This document shows, in pieces, positions 1-6,499 of a stretch of DNA of 11,854 bases. The position numbers and the translations under genes were made by a program. The notes under the pieces are model-generated. The model saw nothing but the letters and a program-made list of their open reading frames with translations, had not been told where the DNA came from and did not search any database. The stretch's first letter is position 1, and each line of letters begins with the position of its first letter. Origin of the DNA: Chloroflexota bacterium (lineage in GTDB: Bacteria; Chloroflexota; Dormibacteria; Aeolococcales; Aeolococcaceae); assembly GCA_028287605.1 (NCBI GenBank), contig JAQBPI010000041.1:1-11854 (forward strand). The letters run 5' to 3'.

Positions 1-217
1 CCCGAAGCCGCCGGCCGGGGCCCCTCGCCGGCGGGCCGTCGCGCCGCTCCGCGTCGACGAGGGGGTGCTGCGCCGGCTCGACCAGCTCGAGGCGGTGCTC
101 GGCGATCTCTCCGTCGACCGCCTCATCGAGCTCCGCATGGAGCTGGAGGCGCTGCTCGTCGCGGGCACCGTCGACTCCACCGAGCTGCAGCGGGTGCTCG
201 CGATCGGCGGCGGGTGA
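1..217 (+). CDS. C-terminal end of an unidentified protein (5' truncated)
   Basis: The frame is open from the left edge (codons begin at base 2) and ends at TGA 215-217, giving about 71 residues of a protein whose start lies outside the window. The visible part begins with a Pro/Arg/Ala-rich linker (about residues 1-17 of the fragment). A leucine-rich, acidic segment follows that reads as two or three amphipathic helices and contains VLRRLDQLEAVLGDL and RLIELRMELEALL. The codons show the strong G/C third-position bias of the neighbouring genes, which supports real coding. I recognise no family; the pattern would suit a short coiled-coil or helical-hairpin tail. The next plus-strand gene starts about 55 nt downstream, behind its own possible -10 element. 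Confidence 0.6.
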   Translation, partial: PKPPAGAPRRRAVAPLRVDEGVLRRLDQLEAVLGDLSVDRLIELRMELEALLVAGTVDSTELQRVLAIGGG

Positions 218-237
218 CGCTCCGGCCCGATTGGGGG

Positions 238-243
238 TACCCT
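238..243 (+). promoter_or_regulatory. Candidate -10 element (TACCCT)
   Basis: TACCCT fits TANNNT and lies in the 55-nt gap after the first stop codon. It ends exactly 9 nt before ATG 253, the same spacing as the -10-like element before glpX. I see no clear -35 box, so this is a weak sequence-only call supported mainly by the repeated geometry. Confidence 0.3.
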
Positions 244-252
244 GAGAGCCGA

Positions 253-279
253 ATGCGGGTTCCGCCGCCTCCGTGCTGA
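253..279 (+). CDS. Possible 8-codon leader peptide MRVPPPPC
   Basis: ATG 253 opens a frame of eight codons, M-R-V-P-P-P-P-C, ending at TGA 277-279. The GTG start of the 206-aa gene (273-275) lies inside it in another frame, so terminating ribosomes would be placed on that start. Four consecutive prolines form a classic ribosome-slowing, EF-P-dependent stretch. The ATG is 9 nt after a TACCCT -10-like element and would be leaderless if that element is used. It could equally be chance, or the true N-terminus of the downstream gene if the assembly has a frameshift here. Confidence 0.25.
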   Translation: MRVPPPPC

Positions 280-893
280 CCCATCTGCTGCGCCGCTGGC
301 GAGAGGCGTTTCCGCAGACCGTCGATCCCGAGACCGATTCCGTGCTCGTCGACTCCGAGACCCAGACCTTCTGGTCGCGCTCGACGGGGACGGCCTCCAC
401 CCTGGTGGAGGCTCCCGGCACCGCCGTGGAGGTCGAGTCCGTCGGCCGCAAGGTCGCCGCCATGCTCGCCGCCCGCGACGCGCCGGCACCGCCGCCGGGG
501 TGCCGTGACGCGGGCACCGCCCCCGGCGCCGGGCCCGCGGGCTGCGAGGAGCGGTTTCTCGAGCTGCTCCGCGAGAGCCGCTTCGAGGGCGCCTTCGCGC
601 TCCTCGCCGCTCCCTGCCAGCAGCGCTGGGGCTCGGCCGTCGCCTTCGCCGCCGAGCAGGCCGCGTCCGCCGGCAACCTGCTCGGGCTGGTCGTCCGCGA
701 GGTGCGCTACCTGCCCGAGTGGGTCGACGCCGACGGCGGCTGCGTGCACCGTGACGTCGCCGAGCTCGCGGTCGACTACCGGGTGCGCCTCTCCGCGTCA
801 CGGGCGGCGACGGTGTCACGGACCGTCCACCTCGTCGCCGCCCCGGACGGCTGGCGTTCGATCTGCTACCCGCGCGCCGCCGCCGCCGGCTGA
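273..893 (+). CDS. Hypothetical protein with C-terminal NTF2-like domain
   Basis: This 206-aa protein starts at GTG 273, the only usable in-frame start after the in-frame stop at 243-245; no good Shine-Dalgarno precedes it. Residues 1-75 are a variable region containing VDSETQTFWSRS. They are followed by an Ala/Pro/Gly linker (about 71-90), and residues 92-203 look like one alpha+beta domain. That domain has an amphipathic helix (ERFLELLRESRFEGAFALLA), further helices, then three strands ending in DGWRSICYPR. This order resembles NTF2-like/DUF4878-type folds, which usually bind ligands or serve as accessory domains. No signal peptide is visible, so it is probably cytoplasmic. The fold is inferred from pattern only, and I assign no function. 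The next gene starts 50 nt downstream with its own promoter-like element. Confidence 0.65.
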   Translation: MLTHLLRRWREAFPQTVDPETDSVLVDSETQTFWSRSTGTASTLVEAPGTAVEVESVGRKVAAMLAARDAPAPPPGCRDAGTAPGAGPAGCEERFLELLRESRFEGAFALLAAPCQQRWGSAVAFAAEQAASAGNLLGLVVREVRYLPEWVDADGGCVHRDVAELAVDYRVRLSASRAATVSRTVHLVAAPDGWRSICYPRAAAAG

Positions 894-931
894 CGCGCTC
901 GCGGCGGGGGGGAATCCGCCGGGTCCGGTAC

Positions 932-937
932 TACAAT
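932..937 (+). promoter_or_regulatory. -10 element TACAAT of a leaderless-type promoter
   Basis: TACAAT is a near-consensus -10 box ending 6 nt before ATG 944, so transcription would begin at or next to the start codon. I see no convincing -35 hexamer 16-18 nt upstream. The same hexamer is the -10 of the HU promoter at 9995-10000. Confidence 0.5.
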
Positions 938-943
938 GCGGCG

Positions 944-1369
944 ATGCTCCAGCATGCGGCGTCCCGGTTCGCGGGTCCGCTCGCGCGGACCGCGGCCGAG
1001 CTCGAGAACCTGCGCCGGCTCGCCGCCTTCCGCCGCGAGCGCGACCTGCGCTGGCACAGCCGGCTGCGCGAGTCCGACCTCATCCTCGACCTCATCGAGG
1101 AGTGCCGGGTGCGCGGGTATGCCCTCCTCCCCGGGCAGGTGTGGGCCTCGGTGGTGCGCTTCATCGGCGAGATCGACCCGGCGCTCCGCGACCGCCTGGG
1201 GTCGAGCCGCCGTCCCGACCATGCGAGCGACGCGCTCTTCGCCGCCCAGGCGGAGATCTGCCGCCACCGCCTCGACGAGCGGCGGCCGCGCACCGCGCGG
1301 ATCATCCCCCTCTTCGCCGCCGCCTCCCCCGCCCGCTCGGTCGCGGGCAGTCCCGCCGACGCCGGCTGA
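944..1369 (+). CDS. Conserved-looking hypothetical protein, 141 aa
   Basis: The protein starts at ATG 944, 6 nt after a TACAAT box, and ends at TGA 1367-1369. It is largely helical and rich in Arg, Leu and Glu. Residues 13-45 form a charged helix (LARTAAELENLRRLAAFRRERDLRWHSRLRE). Residues 46-90 (DLILDLIEECRVRGYALLPGQVWASVVRFIGEIDP) look like a compact helical domain with an aromatic strand or turn. The last 25 residues are a Pro/Ala-rich tail. There is no signal peptide or membrane segment and no family I recognise. The pfkB-family kinase follows after 16 nt on the same strand, so the two are probably co-transcribed. The absence of a Shine-Dalgarno fits a leaderless mRNA. Confidence 0.65.
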   Translation: MLQHAASRFAGPLARTAAELENLRRLAAFRRERDLRWHSRLRESDLILDLIEECRVRGYALLPGQVWASVVRFIGEIDPALRDRLGSSRRPDHASDALFAAQAEICRHRLDERRPRTARIIPLFAAASPARSVAGSPADAG

Positions 1370-1385
1370 GCCGGAACCCGGAGGC

Positions 1386-2276
1386 GTGGGCTGGGCGATC
1401 ACCGCGACGGGGACGGTCACCCTCGACGACGTCACCACCCCGCTGGGGCGCGGCACCGAGCAGCAGGGCGGATCGGCGGTCTACTTCTCCCTCGCCGCCG
1501 CGCCCTTCGCCCCCGTCCACCTCGTCGGGGTGGTGGGCCGCGACGGCGAGGCGCGGCTGCGGCAGACGGCGGGCGGCGCGGGGGTCGACCTCGCCGGGCT
1601 CGAGGTCAGCGGCGAGCCCACCTTCCGCTGGCGCGCCACCCACGACTTCGAGCGCTGGGTGACCGCCTGCGAGCACTCGGAGGAGGGCGCCTACGCCTCC
1701 TGGCGGCCACGGTTCGGCGGTGCCGCCGCCGCCGCCGAGGTGCTCTTCCTGGGGAGCATGCCGCCGGCCTCGCAGCTGGAGGCGGTGGCCCAGTCGCGGG
1801 CGCGGGTGATCGGCGCCGACAGCATGACCGTGTACATCGGCGGGCCGGAGCGCGACCGCGTCGTCGCGGTGGTCGAGGCGGCCGACGTCCTCTTCCTCAA
1901 CCGCGCCGAGCTCGCAGCCCTCACCGGCCGGCCGGCCGCCGACTGGCGCGAGTCGGCGGCGGCCCTCTGCGGCCGGGGACGGCTGCGGGTGGTGGTGGTC
2001 AAGGCGGGTCCGCTGGGCGCCGCCTGCGTCACCGCCACCGAGGTGGTGGAGCGCGCCGCCCACCCGGTGGGCACCGTGGTCGACCCCACCGGCGCCGGTG
2101 ACGCGCTCGCCGGCGGCTTCCTGGGCGCCTGCGCCCGCGCCGAGGAGGACCCGCTCGACCACCTCGTCGAGGCCCTCGACGCCGGGCTGGCCCGCGCCGC
2201 CCAGGCGATCTCCCACTTCGGCCCGGAGGGGTTGCTCGCCCCGCCGGTGGCGTGGGACGGCGCTACAGCCCGGTGA
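1386..2276 (+). CDS. PfkB/ribokinase-family sugar or nucleoside kinase
   Basis: This 296-aa kinase of the PfkB (ribokinase/adenosine kinase) superfamily would transfer phosphate from ATP to the hydroxymethyl of a sugar or nucleoside. The N-terminal strand (about residues 4-12) is followed by the GG substrate-side motif QQGGSAVYFSLAAAPFAPVHLVGVVG (27-51). The C-terminal ATP/anion-hole motif DPTGAGD lies at 233-239, with D239 as the expected catalytic base. Length is normal for the family. GTG 1386 is chosen because the protein aligns from its first strand. A GGAGG sits at 1380-1384, unusually close to the start, and the frame stays open upstream without a plausible start. The substrate cannot be told from sequence; the remote-subfamily feel (FRWRATHDFERW) argues against assuming fructose or ribose. 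It is 16 nt behind the 141-aa gene, and its tail overlaps the convergent NRAMP gene by 14 nt. Confidence 0.85.
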   Translation: MGWAITATGTVTLDDVTTPLGRGTEQQGGSAVYFSLAAAPFAPVHLVGVVGRDGEARLRQTAGGAGVDLAGLEVSGEPTFRWRATHDFERWVTACEHSEEGAYASWRPRFGGAAAAAEVLFLGSMPPASQLEAVAQSRARVIGADSMTVYIGGPERDRVVAVVEAADVLFLNRAELAALTGRPAADWRESAAALCGRGRLRVVVVKAGPLGAACVTATEVVERAAHPVGTVVDPTGAGDALAGGFLGACARAEEDPLDHLVEALDAGLARAAQAISHFGPEGLLAPPVAWDGATAR

Positions 2277-3603
2277 GCGTGCTGACCACCAGGTAGGTGG
2301 TGAGGCCGCTGAGCACCACGGTGAACACCCCGGCGACGGCGTTGTTGAACGGCCCGTTGCGGTAGCGGCCGAGCAGCCGGCGGTCGTTGGCGAGGATGAG
2401 GATGAAGACCAGCAGCACCGGCAGCAGCACGCCGTCGAGGGTCTGGGTGCCGATCGCCACCGCGGTGATCGACCCGGGGCCGAGCAGCGCCACGGTGACC
2501 GCGCCGGTGAGGAGGAGGAGTATGAAGAGCACGAAGAAGAGCGGCGCCTCGCCGAAGCGGCTCTGCACCGAGCGCTCCGCCCCGAAGGCCTCGCAGACCA
2601 CGAACGCGGTGCTGAGCGGCAGCACCGCCGCGGCCAGCAGCGAGGCGCCGAGGAGGCCGACGGCGAACAGCTGGGTGGCGTGGTCGCCGGCCAGCGGCCG
2701 GAGCGCCTGGGCGGCGTCGGCGGCGCTGCTCAGGTCCTGGCCGGCGAAGCCGTGGGGGAAGAGCGTGTACGCGGTGGTGATGACGATGAACATGGCCACC
2801 ATCACCGCGAACGTCGAGCCGCTGATGACGTCGGCGCGGGCGTAGTTGAGCTCCTTCTCGGAGGTGCCCTTGTCCACGATCGACGACTGCAGGAAGAGCT
2901 GCATGTACGGGGTGATCGTGGTGCCGATCAGGGTGATGACGTCGGTGGTGTACGAGGTGGCCCCGGGCTTGAGCGGCGGGTGCGAGAGCGTGGGCACCAC
3001 CAGCGCGTGGGCGACGTCGCCCCAGCGCGGGTGCACCATGAACGCGGTGACGATGTAGCTGACGAAGGTCAGCCCCATCGCCAGGAACACCCGCTCCACC
3101 AGCCGGCGGTTGGCGCGCAGCACCAGGATGGCGAGCATCGCCGCCGAGCCCAGCACGGCCACGGGCAGGGGCACGCCGAGCAGGCCCAGCGCCCCGCCGA
3201 TGCCGGCGAACTCGGCGAGCACGGTGCCGCCGTTGGCGACGATCACCACCACCGAGGCGAAGAGCGTCCAGCGCACCCCGAAACGCTCGCGGATGAGGTC
3301 CATCAGCCCCTTGCCGGTGACGCAGCCGAGCCGGGCGACCATCTCCTGGGTGACGATCAGCGCCAGCAGGATGGGGACGAAGGTCCAGAGCAGGTGGAGC
3401 CCGTACTTGGCCCCGGTGTTGCTGTAGGTGAAGATGCCGCCGGCGTCGTTGCCGGCGTTGGCGACGATCAGGCCGGGGCCGATGATCGCCAGGTACCTGC
3501 GCACCCCGCCGAAGCGGCGGTGGTGGGCCCGGCGCTCACGGCGAGCGGCGACCGCCTCCTCGGCGCGGCGGCGTAGCGCGGTGGTCTGAGGGGGCGTCTT
3601 CAT
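2263..3603 (-). CDS. NRAMP-family divalent metal transporter, divergent ion site
   Basis: This 446-aa inner-membrane protein belongs to the NRAMP/SLC11 family (proton-coupled Mn2+/Fe2+ importers and the related Mg2+ branch). A basic cytoplasmic N-terminus (residues 1-36) precedes about eleven hydrophobic segments. The TM1 signature reads GPGLIVANAGNDAGGIFTYSN (42-62). Aligning on GAKYG puts D53 at the conserved aspartate, but the usual DPGN is DAGG. In TM6 the usual TVMPH reads TITPY (229-233), so the soft-metal-binding methionine is threonine. Both changes are seen in the sequence. Replacement of the methionine is known from NRAMP-related magnesium transporters, so Mg2+ or Mn2+ may be the substrate (inference). 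It is probably co-transcribed with the PRC/MgtE_N/CBS gene 41 nt upstream. The start is ATG 3603; a GAGG lies in a hairpin loop upstream (see 3608-3628). Confidence 0.88.
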   Translation of the reverse strand: MKTPPQTTALRRRAEEAVAARRERRAHHRRFGGVRRYLAIIGPGLIVANAGNDAGGIFTYSNTGAKYGLHLLWTFVPILLALIVTQEMVARLGCVTGKGLMDLIRERFGVRWTLFASVVVIVANGGTVLAEFAGIGGALGLLGVPLPVAVLGSAAMLAILVLRANRRLVERVFLAMGLTFVSYIVTAFMVHPRWGDVAHALVVPTLSHPPLKPGATSYTTDVITLIGTTITPYMQLFLQSSIVDKGTSEKELNYARADVISGSTFAVMVAMFIVITTAYTLFPHGFAGQDLSSAADAAQALRPLAGDHATQLFAVGLLGASLLAAAVLPLSTAFVVCEAFGAERSVQSRFGEAPLFFVLFILLLLTGAVTVALLGPGSITAVAIGTQTLDGVLLPVLLVFILILANDRRLLGRYRNGPFNNAVAGVFTVVLSGLTTYLVVSTLTGL

Positions 3604-3607
3604 CGCG

Positions 3608-3628
3608 TCGCCGGCGCCTCACCGGCGA
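3608..3628 (-). promoter_or_regulatory. Hairpin presenting the ribosome binding site of the NRAMP gene
   Basis: On the minus strand a perfect 7-bp stem (TCGCCGG / CCGGCGA) encloses the 7-nt loop TGAGGCG and ends 4 nt before ATG 3603. The loop holds GAGG, the only Shine-Dalgarno-like sequence, which would otherwise be about 14 nt from the start. The stem may bring it closer or gate it. It fills most of the 41-nt gap after the upstream stop codon, so it could also act in mRNA processing or attenuation. Confidence 0.35.
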
Positions 3629-3644
3629 GGCCCTCGAGGGGTGG

Positions 3645-4892
3645 TCACAGCGCCCTGGCCCTCCGCTTCATCCCGGCGGGCATCACCGTGTCGAGGGCGT
3701 CGTCGATGGTGACGATCCCCTGGATACGGTCGTCGTCGTCCACGACCGGGACGGCGAGCAGGTTGTACTTGGCGATCACCCCGGCCACGTCCTCGGGCCG
3801 GGCGTCGACGGGCACGGCGATGACCCGCTTGATCATCAGGTCTGCGATCGGGGTGGTGGGCTGGGCCACGATCAGGTCGCGGAGGCTCAGCACCCCGAGC
3901 AGCCGCTCGTCCTCGTCGATCACGTAGACGTAGTAGATCGACTCGGCGTCGGGCTCGAGCTCGCGGAGGCGGTCGATGGCCTCGGCGGCGGTGAGGCTGG
4001 CGGGGATGGCCACGTACTCGGTGGTCATCAGGCCCCCGGCGGTGTCCTCACCGTAGGCGAGCAGCTCCTCGACGTCCTGCGCCTCGTCGGCCTCCATCTT
4101 GGCGATGAGCTGCTCGCGGCGCTCCTCGGGGAGGTCGGCGAGCAGGTCGGCGGCCTCGTCCGGCGACATCGCCTCGAGGATGTCGGCGGCACGCTCGTCG
4201 TCGAGCCGGGAGAGGATCTGCGCCTGCACCTCCTCGCTCGACTCCTCCAGGGTGTCGGCGGCGATCTCGTCGTCGAGGCTGGCGAAGATCGCCTCGCGGT
4301 CGCGGCCGCCGAGCTGGCCGACGATCTCGGCGATGTCGGCCGGATGCATCTTCGAGAGCTTGCGGTGGCTGATGCGCAGCTTCACCGAGCGCTCGTCGCT
4401 GTGCAGGGTGTCGACCGCGTCCCAGCTGATCAGCCGCTGGGGGAGGTCGCCGCCGGTGAGCCGGCGCAGCCGCCGTCCCACGTGCTCGGCGTTGAGCCTG
4501 CGGAGCAGCCCGCGGGTGCCGATGTCGACGCCCACCAGCAGCACCGAGCCGTTGCTCTGCTGGAGCTGGAGGTCGTTGACCCGCACCACCCGGCGCCCGT
4601 CGGTGTCGACGATCTGCTTGTCGAGGACGTCGCGGCCCAGCCAGACCTCCTCCGGGACGGGCTCGTGCTCCTTGAGATCGGCGGCGGTGACGCCGAGGCT
4701 GATCTCCCGGTTCTCCCAGGCGCGGACCACGCTCCAGTCGATGGTGGCCGGGGCCGCGTGACCGCGCACCGCCAGGGCGATGACCGTGGGATAGGGATCG
4801 CCCATGCGCACGATCAGGTCACGGACCTTGCCGACGGTCCTCTGCTGGACGTCGACCACGTCGGCGCGCAGGAAGTCGCTGAGAAAGATCAC
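3645..4892 (-). CDS. PRC-barrel / MgtE_N / CBS-pair protein lacking the MgtE channel
   Basis: This 415-aa soluble protein has two PRC-barrel-like regions (about residues 5-75 and 83-163). An MgtE N-terminal superhelical domain follows (about 180-282, opening LSKMHPADIAEIVGQL), then two CBS motifs (about 289-345 and 353-405). In MgtE the N and CBS domains form the cytosolic Mg2+ sensor that closes the pore. Here the protein stops right after the second CBS, with no transmembrane domain. Many Asp/Glu residues (DDEIAADTLEESSEE, MSPDEAADLLADLPEE) are in keeping with divalent-cation sensing. It starts at GTG 4892; the nearby ATG 4906 is out of frame and stops after five codons. The NRAMP gene follows after 41 nt on the same strand. 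I infer that it regulates or partners that transporter. A role as a free-standing CBS nucleotide sensor is possible. Confidence 0.85.
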   Translation of the reverse strand: MIFLSDFLRADVVDVQQRTVGKVRDLIVRMGDPYPTVIALAVRGHAAPATIDWSVVRAWENREISLGVTAADLKEHEPVPEEVWLGRDVLDKQIVDTDGRRVVRVNDLQLQQSNGSVLLVGVDIGTRGLLRRLNAEHVGRRLRRLTGGDLPQRLISWDAVDTLHSDERSVKLRISHRKLSKMHPADIAEIVGQLGGRDREAIFASLDDEIAADTLEESSEEVQAQILSRLDDERAADILEAMSPDEAADLLADLPEERREQLIAKMEADEAQDVEELLAYGEDTAGGLMTTEYVAIPASLTAAEAIDRLRELEPDAESIYYVYVIDEDERLLGVLSLRDLIVAQPTTPIADLMIKRVIAVPVDARPEDVAGVIAKYNLLAVPVVDDDDRIQGIVTIDDALDTVMPAGMKRRARAL

Positions 4893-4983
4893 GGCAGCAA
4901 CGCCATGGTGGCTCGGACCGGCTCACGAGAAACCTCCGCGACAGCGACCCGCGCCTCCCCGCGGGGTGCGACCGGATGGTCCC

Positions 4984-4989
4984 ATGGTA
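4984..4989 (-). promoter_or_regulatory. Candidate -10 element for the PRC/MgtE_N/CBS-NRAMP pair
   Basis: Read on the minus strand this is TACCAT, inside the 161-nt gap (4893-5053) between the lipoprotein stop and GTG 4892. It would give a leader of about 85 nt containing CCCCGCGGGG and a distant GGACC/GGTCC pair. I see no -35 box at normal spacing and cannot match the leader to an M-box or yybP-ykoY riboswitch consensus. Nothing else in the gap looks coding. Confidence 0.3.
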
Positions 4990-5053
4990 GCTCTCCCCCA
5001 CTTGCGGACGCGTCACCACCACCACGCGCGGCGGGCGTGCCGCGAGTGGGCGC

Positions 5054-5593
5054 TCAGCCCCGCGGGCTCGGGGACGCGCTCGGGACCGGCGAGGGATCGG
5101 GCGCGGGGGCGTCGCTGCCGGAGCCGATGTCCACGTACCACCGCCCGTCGATGCGCACGCAGGAGACCTGGTCCGAGCCCGCCGTCTGGGCGAACTTCGA
5201 GAAGGGGAAGCACGTGTTCAGCGAGGCGAGGTCGCCGGAGCCGCCGTTGACGCAGGCCGACGCCTGCCCCTTGACCGGCACCATGGCCTGGTCGGGATGC
5301 TGGTGGTCGACGGTCGCGGCGCCCACGTCGACGTGGTCCACGCGGAAGGACACCTTCACGCCCTCCCTGCCGTTGAGGAGGTTCGACGCCTGGGGGCGCT
5401 GCGCCGGCGGGATCCACATCAGCGCCTCGTTGACGTCGTTGGCCGCCACCGCGCCGAGGAAGCCGCGCACCGCGCCCTCGGCGGTGTCGTGGCTGCCGGG
5501 GCCGCCCGCGGGATTGCCCCCGCAGGCGGCGAGCACCGCGAGCAGCGCGACCAGGGTGGTCGCCAGGGCCATGAGGCGTCGGAGCTGCCGCAA
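5054..5593 (-). CDS. Small lipoprotein with NTF2-like/DUF4878-like domain
   Basis: This 179-aa exported protein has a basic N-terminus, a hydrophobic stretch (LMALATTLVALLAVLAAC, about residues 7-24) and a lipobox LAAC followed by GG. Signal peptidase II would cleave before C24 and the cysteine would be lipid-modified. After a Gly/Pro/Ser linker, residues 36-155 form a domain opening with HDTAEGAVRGFLGAVAANDVNEAL. That is the typical opening helix of DUF4878/NTF2-like lipoproteins. It ends in the strand RIDGRWYVDIG and a Pro/Ser-rich tail. TTG 5593 is preferred over ATG 5572 because GGAG lies 6 nt before it and nothing suitable precedes the ATG. The start is 13 nt after the stop of the double PATAN-like gene, so the two form an operon. 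C107 and C122 flank a polar loop and could pair outside the cell (inference); C136 is also present. Its role is unknown. Confidence 0.75.
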   Translation of the reverse strand: MRQLRRLMALATTLVALLAVLAACGGNPAGGPGSHDTAEGAVRGFLGAVAANDVNEALMWIPPAQRPQASNLLNGREGVKVSFRVDHVDVGAATVDHQHPDQAMVPVKGQASACVNGGSGDLASLNTCFPFSKFAQTAGSDQVSCVRIDGRWYVDIGSGSDAPAPDPSPVPSASPSPRG

Positions 5594-5606
5594 CCCCGTC
5601 TCCGGA

Positions 5607-6410
5607 TCAGGCGAGGATCGAGGCCACCGCGATCGAGGCGGGAGGCAGCGTCAGCGCACCGACGCACACGTCCACCTCGGCGTCGGGGGCCTTCGCGAGC
5701 GGGAAGACGACCTCCTCGTCGTCGAGCTCGGGCCGGTGCCGGGTGTAGCCCCCGAGCACCTCGCCGGCGCGGAGGAGGATGACTCCCGCGTCCTCGCCGG
5801 TGGTGACGCGCACCGCGCCGTTGGCCCGCTCCCGGCGCAGGAAGGAGAGCAGCGCGGGGAGGTCGACGAAGGACCCGTGCATGCGGTCGAAGCGCTCCGG
5901 CATGTTGATCAGCTGGGCCAGCGCCAGGGTGATCTCCGGCCGGTAGGTGAGCACGGTGAGCTGGTGCTCGTCGCCGCTGCCGGGGGCGGGCAGGCTCATG
6001 GTGTCGACGCGGCGGGTGGAGCCGTCGCCCACCGCCACCAGGCCGACCGCCGCGCCCTCGTAGAGGAGCGCGACCTGCACGCGGGTGCGGCCGGCGTCGA
6101 CGACCGCGCCGGTGTGGCGCCGGTCGGCGAGGAAGCGGATCAGCCGGGGCCCGTCGACGAAGGCCGAGGTGAGCTCGCCGAAGATCACCGCCCCGGACGG
6201 GATGGGGCACGCCCGGATGATCCCCGCAGGCGCCAGCGCGCCGGAGCCCTCCTGGAGCCCCAGGCCCGCCTGGGCATCGCTCATCGCCATCTCCTGCGCT
6301 TCCGGCTCGGGTGTCTCGGCGCCGGCCGGCTCCGCTTCGGAGTCCTCCACAGGCTGCTCGTCACCGCGGGTCGCGAAGCTGCGCACCCGGTCGAGGATGT
6401 CGTCGGCCAT
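5607..6410 (-). CDS. Protein with two PATAN/DUF4388-like repeats
   Basis: ATG 6410 gives 267 aa, with AGGGG 8 nt upstream. The frame stays open to a TTG at 6482, which would add 24 low-complexity residues and almost abut the upstream stop. Residues 1-70 are an acidic, disordered-looking linker. Two similar modules follow at about 76-127 (FGELTSAFVDGPRLIRFLADRRHTGAVV...LLYEGAAVGLVAV) and 177-223 (HGSFVDLPALLSFLRRERANGAVRV...ILLRAGEVLGGYTR). Each has the pattern G-[ST]-hydrophobic helix-R...G-strand-strand-G typical of PATAN/DUF4388 modules found in bacterial signalling and motility-regulating proteins. The modules read as an internal duplication. There is no signal peptide or membrane segment. 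It is coupled to the lipoprotein gene downstream. Function is unknown; binding of a partner protein is a guess from the family. Confidence 0.7.
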   Translation of the reverse strand: MADDILDRVRSFATRGDEQPVEDSEAEPAGAETPEPEAQEMAMSDAQAGLGLQEGSGALAPAGIIRACPIPSGAVIFGELTSAFVDGPRLIRFLADRRHTGAVVDAGRTRVQVALLYEGAAVGLVAVGDGSTRRVDTMSLPAPGSGDEHQLTVLTYRPEITLALAQLINMPERFDRMHGSFVDLPALLSFLRRERANGAVRVTTGEDAGVILLRAGEVLGGYTRHRPELDDEEVVFPLAKAPDAEVDVCVGALTLPPASIAVASILA

Positions 6411-6483
6411 CGAAGGTGCCCCTGTTGTCGGGGGATCGGCGGGTGTACTCCCCGGAACCGGCATGCTAGCAGCCTGGAGCAAA

Positions 6484-6499
6484 GCCGGCTCAGACCGGC
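6484..6499 (-). terminator. Weak hairpin after the B-box gene
   Basis: On the minus strand GCCGG-TCTGAG-CCGGC is followed by TTTGCT. The hairpin contains the B-box gene's TGA stop (6490-6492) in its loop. The stem has only 5 bp and the T-run 3 bases, so it is at best a partial terminator or pause before the PATAN-like gene. Confidence 0.25.

Noticed and set aside
936..1385. Extension of the PfkB frame upstream to 936, overlapping the 141-aa gene
   Set aside because: The translation is Arg/Ser/Pro low-complexity typical of an off-frame shadow. The kinase fold begins right after GTG 1386, and there is no plausible start between.
4819..5025. 68-aa minus-strand frame in the gap before the PRC/MgtE_N/CBS gene
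   Set aside because: It overlaps the real gene's start, has no ribosome binding site and its composition is Arg-rich, so it is probably chance.
4893..5053. Mg2+ or Mn2+ riboswitch (M-box, yybP-ykoY) ahead of the sensor-transporter pair
   Set aside because: The location is attractive and GGGGGAGAGCTACC looked faintly like a yybP-ykoY block. However, the second conserved region and the helix order could not be found, and the block overlaps the candidate -10. A covariance-model search would decide.
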